A DNA stretch of 64,000 nucleotides from Patiria pectinifera. Taxonomy: Eukaryota > Echinodermata > Asteroidea > Valvatida > Asterinidae. The stretch is from positions 12,400,001 to 12,464,000 of the forward strand of contig CM057136.1 of the NCBI GenBank assembly GCA_029964075.1. The letters run 5' to 3'. Positions 39,164 to 50,147 of the stretch are shown here, piece by piece; the first letter of the stretch is position 1, and each line of letters starts with the position of its first letter. The notes beneath the pieces were generated by a model. It did no database searches. It had not been told where the DNA came from and saw only the letters and a program-made list of their open reading frames with translations. A program made the position numbers and the translations under genes.

Positions 39164-42100
39164 ATGAGCTTTCTGTTGTGAGTATTAAGCCTTAAGGTGG
39201 AGTTTTTTTTTGAGTTTTTGACACTGGTTTGATCGTCAGACTGCAGTGCCATGACCAGTGCAGGAACCAAGGTAAACCATGGTCAAACCATTGGCGATTG
39301 TGTAGTGTAGGGCCCCTGTTTTGTTTTGATCAAATTAGAGTCAAAAATATTGGAAAAATTCTGCTAACCGGACACCACTTTTTTCAATTAATTTTCTAGC
39401 GCCAAAAGTTACCTCTTTTATAGTCCGAGTAACTTGGACCCAACTTATCGCCTTTTTTAACATTTGGACATGGTCTGGCGATAGTAAGGTCCAAGCTAAT
39501 ACCGCGACCTCGACAACACAATACCAAAAACCAACATTTTCCAACAAAAAACATCAGATTTCACCTTTAAAACGGCCTCCAAATGACTACATATGCCACC
39601 TGAGGTACAAGTAGACATCGATAATTAAGATGGTTGTACTGAAGTTTACTTACGATCCGGAAAAAAAGTGAAATTTTCCGTTCATTTCGGAGAGCTCCCC
39701 TCGCGATCTTGAACACGTTAAATTTCCGATCGTGTTTAATGTTTGAACGACGCGATTTCTTCTACATGCCCAGCGTACATTCGATGGTCCCCGTATCCCG
39801 AGTGTGATTCCGTTACCGAGCGCGCGATGCACCATTATGATAATGAGTAGACTGGATCACGTTTGTAAACACATGTGCATTTCAAACGATAATAGGGAGT
39901 CGGGAACTAGCGCAGCTTTTATGGCGGGTACCAGTTCAAGCTGGTTCCCGATTCCCTTTTACAGTTCGAAATGCACATGTATGTTTACAAACGTGACTCA
40001 TTATCATAATCGATGCATCGCGCGCGCTCGGTAACGGAATCGCACACGGGATACGGGGACCATCGAATGTACGCTGGGCATGTAGAAGAAATCGCGTCGT
40101 TCAAACATTAAACACGATCGGAAATTTAACGTGCTCAAGATCGCGAGGGGAGCTCTTCGAAATGAACGGAAAATTTCACTTTTTTCCGGATCGTAAGTAA
40201 ACGTCAGTACAACCATCTTAATTATCGATGTCTACTTGTACCTCAGGTGGCATATGTAGTCATTTGGAGGCCGTTTTGAAGGTGAAATCTGATGTTTTTT
40301 GTTGGAAAATGTTGGTTTTGGTATTGTGTTGTCGAGGTCGCGGTATTAGCTTGGACCTTACTATCGCCAGACCATGTCCAAATGTTAAAAAAGGCGATAA
40401 GTTGGGTCCAAGTTACTCGGACTACCTCTTTTATGGTTAATTCCCTCCACTTTCCCTCCTCTACTCTCACCCCGTCCTTTCCTTAATTTCTATTTATCAA
40501 TCAATCGCTCACTTCCTCAAGATTCGAACCTCGGACGCTTGCTTGATACACGAGTCTCTTAACCGCTAGGCCGCGCACGATCGCTGTTGCAATGATCAAT
40601 CTTTGGACGTATTTGAAGTATCCATTGAAATAAACTAAATATTCGGCAGGATTACCATATGCGAAGTTCACTAATTTCCCTCTGTATTGACTAACAAGCC
40701 CCCAGATAGCAATTTCATGTCATCAAAGTCAATTTGAGCAGTGAGAAAATACAAGCATTTTCTTAGAAAACACTTAGAATTTTTCAGTCCACTCTCATAT
40801 GGTTTGTACACAGAGTGTTGAGTGAACTTCGTATATGGAAATCTTTCCTTTATTAAATATCGGAACAGAATCCACTCGGGATGTTTGGGTGCAGTATACC
40901 TGAGTATGTCAAGAAGTACCATACGGAGTTTAGGGGAAAACTGTGCAGCGGTTTTCTGGCAATAGAATACAATTTGATGTACATTTTTGTACTTAGTAGT
41001 CATTTCGTAAAAGTCAAAAAATTTGTCAACATAGCATATCAACGCGAACTACACAGTACACTATTACCACATCAACATATGTAAATGATTTCGTTATACA
41101 TTTTGCCCCTAAATTCTGTGAGTAAATGCGATCAATGGTGCTGTCAGAAGAGCCCACCTCGGAGCACCTAGCTGTGTACTCATGTACAGCTAGGCACCCT
41201 GTGATTGGCCTGTCTGACACCACCATTGATATGAACTATAGTCACCGCATTTACTCTGTTTCCCGGGGTGAGTGGAACAAACACTTCCAAACATATTAAT
41301 CTAACACATGCACAGATGGGGCTTGAGCCCCTCCGCGGCCTGCGTCTGTGGTACCCCTGAACAGACTGCACACCACATCCTGTTTGAGTGCCCGGACCTC
41401 GGACCGCCTGGAGATCTCCATATAGATCTTACCAACCCAACCCCAGAGACTGTCACATGGCTACATCAGCTGCACGAAATTGTATAGTGGTCAGCAAATC
41501 ATACGAAAGAAGAAGAATCTAACACATAATACTGCAAAAGCAAGTATTACTTAGACAAAACTAAAATCAATAAATAAAGGGATAAATAAAGTCGTAAAAA
41601 TGTTTTTTAGTAAAAAATACGCAGGAAACCTTCAATAGTAAAAAATAAAAATGTGAGTCGCAAGAAAAGTCAAAGTGGGCTTATTATGAAATTAAATGAA
41701 ATGAAATGTTAAGTACAGATCTAAACGTGTAACTTCCAACTGCCAGAAAAATAAAAATAATTAACTTAAATAAATAGCATGTGAAAGGCAAAAAAAAAAA
41801 AAAATGTTTAGCATCCCCGCCTGCTTCCTTTTTGGAGGCTGCCTCCTTTTTTTTTTTTTTTTTTTTTAAACCCCAAAAATGCTACATTTTTAACAGTGAC
41901 ATCATTTTGGCCTCATTATCTGTTGGATCTAGCCCATATAAAGCTGCTATTTCATTTCCTGACAGCAATGGCAGCAATCTTAAGGAAGCCCAGTGGGGTG
42001 GCCATTTTGGAGGGGAAAAAAAAGGGTCTCCCCGCTTCCTTTTTTTTCAAAAAGGCAGGACACTAAACACGTTTTTAAAATTTTGCCTACATGTAATATT

Positions 42101-45100
42101 AAAAAAAAAAATTAAAAAAAAAATTGAAAAAAATTACGACCTGACAAGCACCATTGCCTACACTTTAAATTACACAAATAAAAATCAAAGTTCCAAATTG
42201 AATAACAAAAAACAAGGAGCACATTCAGAAAAAGAATATATTATTTCACCAAGCAACAATTTATACAACTTCGTAATATGAAAAAACCCGACACTACCAA
42301 CAATGATGATTCAGTCATTGTTGGGTCCAAGTTGGTCATGGTTGGGTGCCGGTTGGCATGGGTGCGAGACTCCGAGTTGGTGGTGAATATTTCTATAGTT
42401 TATTCACCTTCTGAAATTACAAATAATTGATCATCCCTGGGACATGAAACACAAACTGAATCAATTTTATACCAGAACCAGAACCTTCAGCAACAGTTCC
42501 TTCCCCTAGGACAATCAAGGATTGGAACACCGGGAACAGTCTCCTGCCTAGTAATCACTGAATCTGGGAACACGTCTTACTCAACGCTTAGAGCGGAATT
42601 TCTCAATCTGTTCCAAAAATGTTGTTGAAAATACGTGCAGCTTCAGGCCCAAACTAACCAACAAATTGGTGTGCTGTTTCCTGATGGATGCTTTGCCAAC
42701 TATACCATTCAGTTTCAGATTTAGATTCAGAAAACATTTGTTTTCCCCTTCATGGTAACAGTGCCATTGATAATAATGATGGGCCGGTTTCGTTTGTTGT
42801 ACGCATGACTCATGCTTGTTACGAATATTTGTGAAAATTATATCAGGTGTGGTCAGACAAGGAGAATCTATTTATATCCTTCAAAACAGTTGGTTGTCAA
42901 TGACTGAGTGGGATGGATTTTATTACCTATGTCATAAATGCAGGCTTTATATTGCACAGTAAAGGGATTCTTCCTGTGTATAGTGTATTATGGACTGAAG
43001 GTAAATGCCGTAGAATAGAATACAATAGAATGGAAAGAGTTTGACAAGCTTTTGTCGCGTTATGTTGTTCTTTGTTTAGAGAGTTCCATTGCTTACATTG
43101 TGCAAGTTTTCAGCTTACTGTTGTATCATTTTATTGACACGGACCATCAAAACTGTGACTTGGCTAATCCTTAACATGGTAACGTTAAATAACAAAGGAG
43201 TGACCCTATGCCCTGAAAGTAGATAAAAGTGTGTACATGTGCACAGAGTACATGTGTACATGTACAAATGTACTTTAATGATGTACATATTACCACAGTT
43301 GCAAAGAATCTACATGTATGTACCAACAGTTAAATATTTAGCCATACACAAAGTAACTTGACATGGGGAGTGATGTCCAGGTTTGTTTTAAGTTTGAAGA
43401 AAAATATCATTGGATTTCTATTTGGATGGAGACAAACTTCAGTGTTGTGGGGTAGTGGATACAGTGTTTATCAAAGACAAAATGTAGACTATTCCTAGCT
43501 AAAAATATGTATGGCCTACTCCAAGCCATAACAGATCTATGCATATCATCAATCTAGCAGAAACTGCAAACCCTGGGTTATAGACCTACGGGCCTTTCAC
43601 ACTATCGAAAATCTCAGTGTTTGACCCTGGTCCAGTGCGGAGATATTTACAAAAAAAAATCTGTTCACACTAGCAAGAATCGAACACAGCTTCCATACGA
43701 GTCCTGCGCTCTGAGGGTTGAGAGGCCCTCCACAAGTAGAAAATCCAAAATTCACAGTTGACCCATGTGTGTTTCATAGCTCCATGGTGAAAATGAATGA
43801 TACACCTTGCTTTAATTACCGGTGTTCGACTTATCCTGGGCCCAATTTCATGGCCGAGCTAACCACGGAAATCCGCGCTTACGATCACCATTTTTTGCTT
43901 ACATCGATGGCAGGAAAATTCTGCGCTGACTGTGTAAGCGCAGAACCCTTAGTTACGGGATGTACGCATACATGTGCAGAAGCCAAAATTCCTGTGCAGT
44001 GAAATATGCTTACAATAAGCACAGAATTTCTGCTACAAGTAAGGCCAAAAAAAAAAAAATTGGTCTCTGGTCAGACCAAAGTTCCGGAATTGACGCGGCC
44101 ACGCGGCTTTTTTTTTTTTTTTTTTTTCTTCAAGCTTGGAATGTACAGACAAGGTGGGGTACTATTTTTTTTTTTTTGGTGCCCTCATGTACATTGGTGT
44201 CCTCCATAATTTGCCTTGGTGCTCTCGATCATTTGCCTTGGTGCAATTTTCCATTCCTTGGTGCTCTTTGGTAAAAAAAATTGAGGAGGTGCGGCAATAG
44301 AGGGCGCTGTTGGAGCTACCTGAGAACATTTTGGGGAAAAAAAAGATTGACGCGCATGATTAAAATTGACGCGCACGCTGACCAGAGACCGACTTATTTT
44401 TTTTTTGGCCTTACAGTAAGCACAGAATTTCTGCTACAAGTAAGTAGGGATTTTTTGCTAATGGTAAGCACTTAGCAGAGCCATGAAATTGGGTCCTGTT
44501 TCCACTTCAGATTGACCCGTGTTGATTTCAAAAGGGTAGACAAGAGAAAGTGTGAAATGGCCTATTGTTCTTTGATCAACCTTTCTGTACCAGTACATTG
44601 TTCCTTGCTCTACCGGTACATGTATGTTCTGACAAGTCTGTGTAAAACAGGTTTTACATTATGAGGTTGTTAATCTGGGCGTGACAAATGGGATTTGTTT
44701 TAAAATTAGGTTTAAGTGGATGACTGGATAGTGTTGGTTTAACGGTTAAACATTAATGATCCCATGGGGTGAGGTACTGCTGTGGCTGCATCAGCTCATC
44801 TCAGACTTCATAATGTATTTCAAGATTAGCATAAAATGCTTCAGTTGTGTAATTATGTTTGGCTCCTCTGCCCGGCATAAATTGGATAGAACATGTAGAA
44901 GGGCGTAGAGTGCGTAGTTTACAATGTATATGTTTTCTCCCAGAACTTCAAATAGAACGTATACATGTACGTGTACATAAATTATTTGTATGTACAGCAA
45001 TGGTCTGGTCACATGTTAGTTTAGTTTCGTTTTCATTATTGTACCGGTACTACATGTTTAATATTATATGAATCTGTGGTCATTTGGGAAATATGTGAAA

Positions 45101-48100
45101 CAATGTTACTGTTGTAAGTTGGTCGAGCACTATAAAATATTGTGGTCACATGTAAATATTTCATGTGGTTTCAAGACAAAAAGTTCAAAATCAAATTGTT
45201 GCCACAAGGCTAAATAGAAATGAAAAGAAAAAAAAACCTTTTGAGAATCAGCATCAGATGTTGGTGGAAGTACACAATGTAGCATAGATGCAGACATAGA
45301 TCAGTGAGAGAAAAAATATCTACAAGTCTGCGTGTGTATTGTTTTGTGTAGTTCTGTGTTGATTTTTTTTTATCGACAGAATTAGGTTGTTCGTTCAAAT
45401 GCACAATTGTAAAACGTGGATGAATTCTTTTTTAAAACAGATATAGAATTTGTGTACTGTCTTAAAAAATTCCATCGAGCACTGATAAAGTGATATGCAA
45501 GGATGTGTGATATCTGAGAATTCTTTTCTATTCAATTATTCATCAAATTGAACTGCCAGGTTTGGTTACCATAGACTTAGAGTCACTGTGTGGGTCAAAA
45601 GAACACCCAACCACCAGCCTGAGGCAGAATAACAGATCAGGGTCAAAGGTCAACATCAGGTCACCTTATACAATGTACATGTCTCTATAAGGCCATCGCT
45701 TTTAACGAAACTGAATTTCCTTTGTGGAAATCACGCTGAGCTTTGAAATAAGAAACTGCACTCTTGTTTCTATCGTGTTGACCTTGATACAATTGAAATT
45801 CCACATCTGAAATATCTTGGAATCATTCATTAAATATCTTTAAATTCAGGGGCCAATTTCATAGAGCGGCTTAAGCACAAAATTTGCTTAAGCACAAAAA
45901 CGTCTTGTTTAATAAAATCAGGTTACCGGCCAAACTCCATGCGATTGTTATGCTAAGTAGACAACAGCTAAATACCAGTCACAAGCAATGTACATCACAT
46001 GGAGTTTTGGCCGGTAACCTAATTTTACTAAGCAATGTTTTTTCGTGCGTAAGCAAATTTTCTGCTTAAGCAGCTCTATGAAATTGGGCCCAGATTGAAC
46101 CTTGGGCAAGATGGAAAGGATGGGAAACTATTTATAGAAGCAGTATCCCAGTTTCGATTAGGCAACATGTAGATATTGCCAGCTTGAAATTGATATTGAA
46201 AGCGCTATAGTGTACACGACATGTAAATGAAACTCTCAATCCAAAATAAGTACAAAATATATTCATGGATATGCTATTTTGTGTTGCAATCCCATCATAT
46301 TTTTTTTCTTGGAAATCAAGATACGCTTTGTTATTTTCACAAGTACATGTAAATTTCCCCTCCTGCCTTTCTGTTTTCTATGAATCTTGTATTAAAGGGA
46401 ATGTACAACATTTGCTTTTGCTGCAATTTTCAGAAATAAATGGATTTGGAGGATTAGCATGTTATAGCAAAAATTGTTAAACTGACTTGTTTCACGTTTT
46501 GGGCTTGTAGATGATGGAAAAACCAAGAAAACCAATCATGTTCTTGTAGTCTGGTTCCCTGACCCCACTTAAGATTAAACGGAGCAATTCATAGACTGGG
46601 GGAATTGTAAGGTCAGAGAGTCAGTCTAGCAGGCTTGTACCATTTCGCAGGTGTGTAGACAATTGCAAAGTAAATGCGAAATAACTAAATAGGAAAAATA
46701 GGAGCAGTTTTTGAAAAAAACCAGTTTTTTCCAGCGCTGGTCGGCCGACCAGCATTTGGAAAAATACAAGTTTTCTTGAAAATGTCAGCTCACCAGGAGC
46801 CACGATTTTAATGGATGCTTTGGACTGTCATTCCCTAACAATATAGTGAAATATTTCGTGATAATTTGATCATTTCGTTTTTTGATGTTTGCAAATGTTG
46901 TATCTTCCCTTTAAAAGGTATCTGTCATCTTCATACAGAATCCAGATAAAAATAATCAGTGAAAGACGTCAGTACTTTGTACATGTACATGTACGCTAAA
47001 AAAAAATAATAATCAGGTTCAATGTACAAAATGTACTAGATCCTGATTAAAATCCAGATTGTTTTGTACATGTATCAGATCAGAGTTAATGATTTGAAAA
47101 AGAGGTCACGAAGGTTCATTCAGCAGAAATGATATTCAGGTTGACCCTTGACATGTGTTTTAATTTAATGTGTACATGTAAATAAAGTACATGTAAATGA
47201 ATATTACGTTTTGCCCTTCACCGACGTATAAACACTGTATACTTACATGAACGTCCCGAGTGAAAGTAGGAAAAATAATGTAAAACGTACATAAACAAAA
47301 ATGTTTTTTGGGGGCATGTCTTTGGTAATGGCATGGGTAACAAAAGAACACAAATAAGTTGGTCCTAACCTTTTTGGGGCCCTGAAAATTATTCTCAATT
47401 TTTTAACATCCAAAAGCTCAGGCACTGAAAGCCACCATCAAAAGTGTCTTTTTGCAATTCTGTTGTGTAAATAGTATTTTGGGGTTTCTAGACATTGTTA
47501 CGCCTTTGGAAGCCACCTCACAATCCTCGCACTCATTAGAAACTCATTGCTTTTTTCTTTAATTTTCTCGGCTCATCTGACCAGCGGCGGGAGGTCGACC
47601 AAGACATTCAAGCCAAAGAAGAACATTCCAGAGGGGACACATCAGTATGAGTTGATGAAACATGCCGAGGCCACCTTGGGCAGTGGCAACCTCAGGCTAG
47701 CCGTGGTCCTACCGGACGGGGAGGATCTGAACGAATGGGTCGCCGTCAATAGTGAGTAGCGGGAGGATCTAGCTGCTTTGTGCAGCTACCATTGAGGGCG
47801 CTGAAATATGGAGATTTGCTCATCCAACTGTAGACTTTTTCAAATCTTGACCTGACATTTCTGAGCTTTTACGTTGTGTTTTTCCGGTGTAGCATGAATT
47901 TATGTTTTATGAAATATGGACGCATTGATGGTATTGCGCACGCTCATGCATAGATAATTAGGAGAGGGACCGGTCACGTGAGAGGGTTTAACCAATAAAA
48001 GGAACAAGAGTCCCATTTTCATACGAGTCCGATTTTCATATGACACCGGCCCCAAAACGCTGTGTCCTTCAACCATGGCAGATAAGCCATGTGTTACAAG

Positions 48101-50147
48101 TCCAAAATCCACCAGTACAATTGGTTGATTTAAAAAAATTTGGTCCTGAAGCATTATGTGAAGCAGTGAGAGTGATGGATTTTGATGGACATGGTCATCT
48201 ACTTAGTTAAAATAAGTAGGGAATTAGGGTTAATGTTGATTGTTTGGTCCATCTTTGGTCTAACCTCTAAGGAAAGTCTTGACTTTTCCCGGCCTCGTTA
48301 ACCAAGGTATAAGATTTCTCACAATTATTTTCGTTTTAGCTGTGGACTTCTTCAATCAGATCAACATGCTGTATGGCACCGTCACAGAATTCTGCATGGC
48401 AGACACGTGTCCTGTGATGTCTGCAGGCCCAAAGTAAGTCATTGAGGGCCCCAAGATGGTCTCATAACACAGTCAATTTTTTTTGTTTTGCTTAATTTTT
48501 TCTCTGTAAGGCCAAAAAAAAAAAAATATTCGGTCTCTGGTCAGACCAAAGTTCCGGAATTGACGTGGCGACGCAGCTTTTTTTTTTCTTTTTTTTTTTC
48601 TTCAAGCTTGGATTGTACAGACAAGGTGGGGTACTATTTTGCTTTTTTGGTGTCCTCATGTACACTGGTGTCCTCCATAATTTGCCTGGGTGCTCTCGAT
48701 CATTTGCCTTGGTGCAATTTCCCATTCCTTGGTGCTCTTTGGTAAAAAAAATTGAGGAGGTGCGGCAATAGAGGTCGCTGTTGGAGCTACCACGGAACAT
48801 TTTGGAAAAAAAAGATTGACGCGCATGATTAAAATCGACGCGCGCGCTGACCAGAGACCGACTTGTTATTTTTTTTTGGCCTAACAAGGCTTAACATGGT
48901 GAAGGCTGGTCAGGTTTGTGCTGAAACCAGAAAAAAAAAAGAAACATACAGGTCAAGTGAAAGGGCAATTGACATGCCTGAATTGTGGTGATGTAAAAGC
49001 AGAGTTCTGGTAATGAGGTCAGAAGTGACGCAGTTCGAGGGAAGAAACTTAATGAAGAAACTCTCACTCTGTAGATGATAGGAGGCAGGGAATTGTCTAC
49101 AGCAGATAAAAATAACCAATGGGAGATGAATGTGAAAGTCCTCAGCAAATTCATTGCCAATACTTGTAGAACAATATCAAGAATGCTGGAGTATCTAACA
49201 GCAAGAAGTTCTTGGGATGCTGCCAAACCCAACACATTTACTCCAATGTAACTTATAAATTTCGAATAGCATTTGATTATGATGTCTATACTTACAGATA
49301 TGAGTACCACTGGGCTGACGGGCAGACGGTCAAGAAACCCATCAAGTGCTCAGCCCCCAAATACATAGATTATCTCATGACGTGGGTACAAGATCAGCTC
49401 GATGATGAGACGATATTCCCATCAAAAATCGGTAAAGTAGATTCCGTAAAGATATCCCCAAATATGGCGGCATCAGAATTACTGTCTATGGCACGCACGC
49501 ATGTGCCTATGGTAGCGGCTGAAGACACTTCTAACTGTTGTGCTACCGCCTGCCATAGTTGAGTTAATTTGGCACAGCCTGTATTTTGTTAGTTTGGCTG
49601 TTCCTATAGACCCCTCTCATAGACAGCCATCTTTGTTGGAAAATAACAACTACGTGTTCAATGCAATCAGGAGTGTGCGCGCAGTGTGCAAAATGTTTTA
49701 AACATGCATGCATGTTGGTCCAAATGTCTTCAAAAGCAATTGAAAGTAGTAAAAATCCGTGCTTACCAACTTCATGAAAGCGGCCAAACACATTGAATTT
49801 AAGAGGTTTCAGCTTCATTGAAAGGCTGATCTTAAGCTGATAATATTTATCTTTTTTTAGCAGCATCTCACAATTTGTTCCCCAATCCCCTTTTCTTCCA
49901 CTCATAAGGCGTGAGTTTTCCGAAGAACTTCTCCACCATTGCCAAGACGATACTCAAGCGTCTGTTCCGGGTCTACGCCCACGTCTACCACCAGCACTTC
50001 ACAGAGATCGTCAAACTCGGGGAGGAGGCCCATCTCAATACCTCCTTCAAGCACTTCATCTACTTCGTCCAGGAGTTCAACCTCATCGAGTCCAAAGAGT
50101 TGGCGCCCCTCCAGGACCTCATTACATTATTTAACGGCAAACCCTAA
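39164..50147 (+). CDS. MOB1: MOB1 kinase activator, five exons
   Basis: MOB1 is the Hippo-pathway scaffold that binds and activates LATS and NDR kinases in the cytoplasm and at the cortex. Coding exons are 39164-39177, 47585-47751, 48340-48433, 49298-49431 and 49909-50147; together 648 nt, 215 residues plus stop, one residue shorter than human MOB1A. The first coding exon is just ATGAGCTTTCTGTT before a GTGAGT donor; it joins phase-perfectly to CGGCGGGAGG to give [15 protein letters not shown], the family N-terminus. Zinc ligands C79, C84, H161 and H166 are all in place, as are the MST-phosphorylated threonines T12 and T35. The C-terminus ends [12 protein letters not shown], different from the vertebrate tail. 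Intron 1 is 8.4 kb and filled with mobile elements; intron 3 holds a Harbinger-like MITE. Confidence 0.97.
39422..40423. mobile_element. 1.0-kb near-perfect fold-back element in MOB1 intron 1 (11-bp duplication)
   Basis: The element is a single palindrome with arms of about 480 bp starting AGTCCGAGTAACTTGG and a short centre near 39925. Perfect 11-bp direct repeats ACCTCTTTTAT flank it at 39411-39421 and 40424-40434. The arms differ only by occasional substitutions, so the insertion is young or the arms are kept alike by gene conversion. No protein is encoded. Confidence 0.85.
40517..40582 (-). repeat. tRNA-like fragment
   Basis: Minus-strand A-box-like GGCCTAGCGGTTAAGAG and B-box-like GGTTCGAATC, spaced as in tRNA genes. 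The acceptor ends do not pair convincingly, so it is probably a SINE head or tRNA pseudogene. Confidence 0.45.
41305..41487 (+). pseudogene. non-LTR retrotransposon, 3' end of the reverse transcriptase ORF
   Basis: The frame ending in TAG at 41485-41487 gives a 59-60 residue C-terminal remnant: [19 protein letters not shown], then [12 protein letters not shown] and a short tail. The C-x-C, H-H, C pattern is the cysteine/histidine motif after the RT domain of I/Jockey-type LINEs. A stop at 41302-41304 closes the frame upstream and no RT catalytic core is seen nearby, so this is a 5'-truncated copy inside MOB1 intron 1. No long A-tail is preserved. Confidence 0.7.
41787..42087. mobile_element. 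MITE, relative of the copy at 63542
   Basis: Ends are GGCAAAA and TTTTGCC. The inner inverted repeat contains TGTTTAGCATCCCCGCC and its complement-like CGCTTCC...AAACACG. The same layout, including CTCCTTTTT and GGCGGCCAT words, recurs at 63542-63864. Target duplication is not clear. It lies in MOB1 intron 1. Confidence 0.6.
42088..43835. other. MOB1 intron 1 spacer
   Basis: AT-rich intronic DNA with repeated GTACATGT words near 43235-43320. I see no coding segment or RNA gene. Confidence 0.4.
43836..44498. mobile_element. MITE with CTGGGCCCAATTTCAT ends, carrying a nested insertion
   Basis: Inverted ends CTGGGCCCAATTTCATGGC and GCCATGAAATTGGGTCCTG. A Harbinger-like element occupies 44043-44410 inside it. 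Sister copies are at 45847-46091 and 53471-53960. Confidence 0.7.
44043..44410. mobile_element. Harbinger-like MITE nested in the preceding element
   Basis: Ends GGCCAAAAAAA and TTTTTTTGGCC with inner inverted GGTCTCTGGTCAG and CTGACCAGAGACC. It is closely similar to 48510-48881. The flanks are TAA on the left and TTA on the right, with a longer direct repeat (TAAGCACAGAATTTCTGC and onward, 44016-44043 and 44416-44443) on each side. Confidence 0.7.
44499..45846. other. MOB1 intron 1 spacer
   Basis: AT-rich intron sequence without recognisable exons, RNA genes or inverted repeats. Confidence 0.4.
45847..46091. mobile_element. MITE with GGGCCCAATTTCATAG-type ends
   Basis: Inverted ends (left CAGGGGCCAATTTCATAGAG; right the complement of CTGGGCCCAATTTCATAGAG) and inner inverted GGTTACCGGCCAAACTCCATG. 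No coding sequence. Confidence 0.7.
46396..46910. mobile_element. Kolobok/T2-like MITE, TTAA duplication
   Basis: Flanked by TTAA at 46392-46395 and 46911-46914. Ends AGGGAATGTACAACATTTGC and GCAAATGTTGTATCTTCCCT are inverted repeats. It is collinear with 12936-13443 and shares its central GGTCGGCCGACC. Confidence 0.75.
46915..47584. other. end of MOB1 intron 1
   Basis: Intronic sequence with ACATGTAC words. The polypyrimidine tract and CCAG acceptor at 47582-47584 precede MOB1 exon 2. Confidence 0.5.
48510..48881. mobile_element. Harbinger-like MITE in MOB1 intron 3
   Basis: TAA duplications at 48507-48509 and 48882-48884 flank GGCC-bounded DNA with inner inverted GGTCTCTGGTCAG. It matches 44043-44410 nearly throughout. 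Confidence 0.8.
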
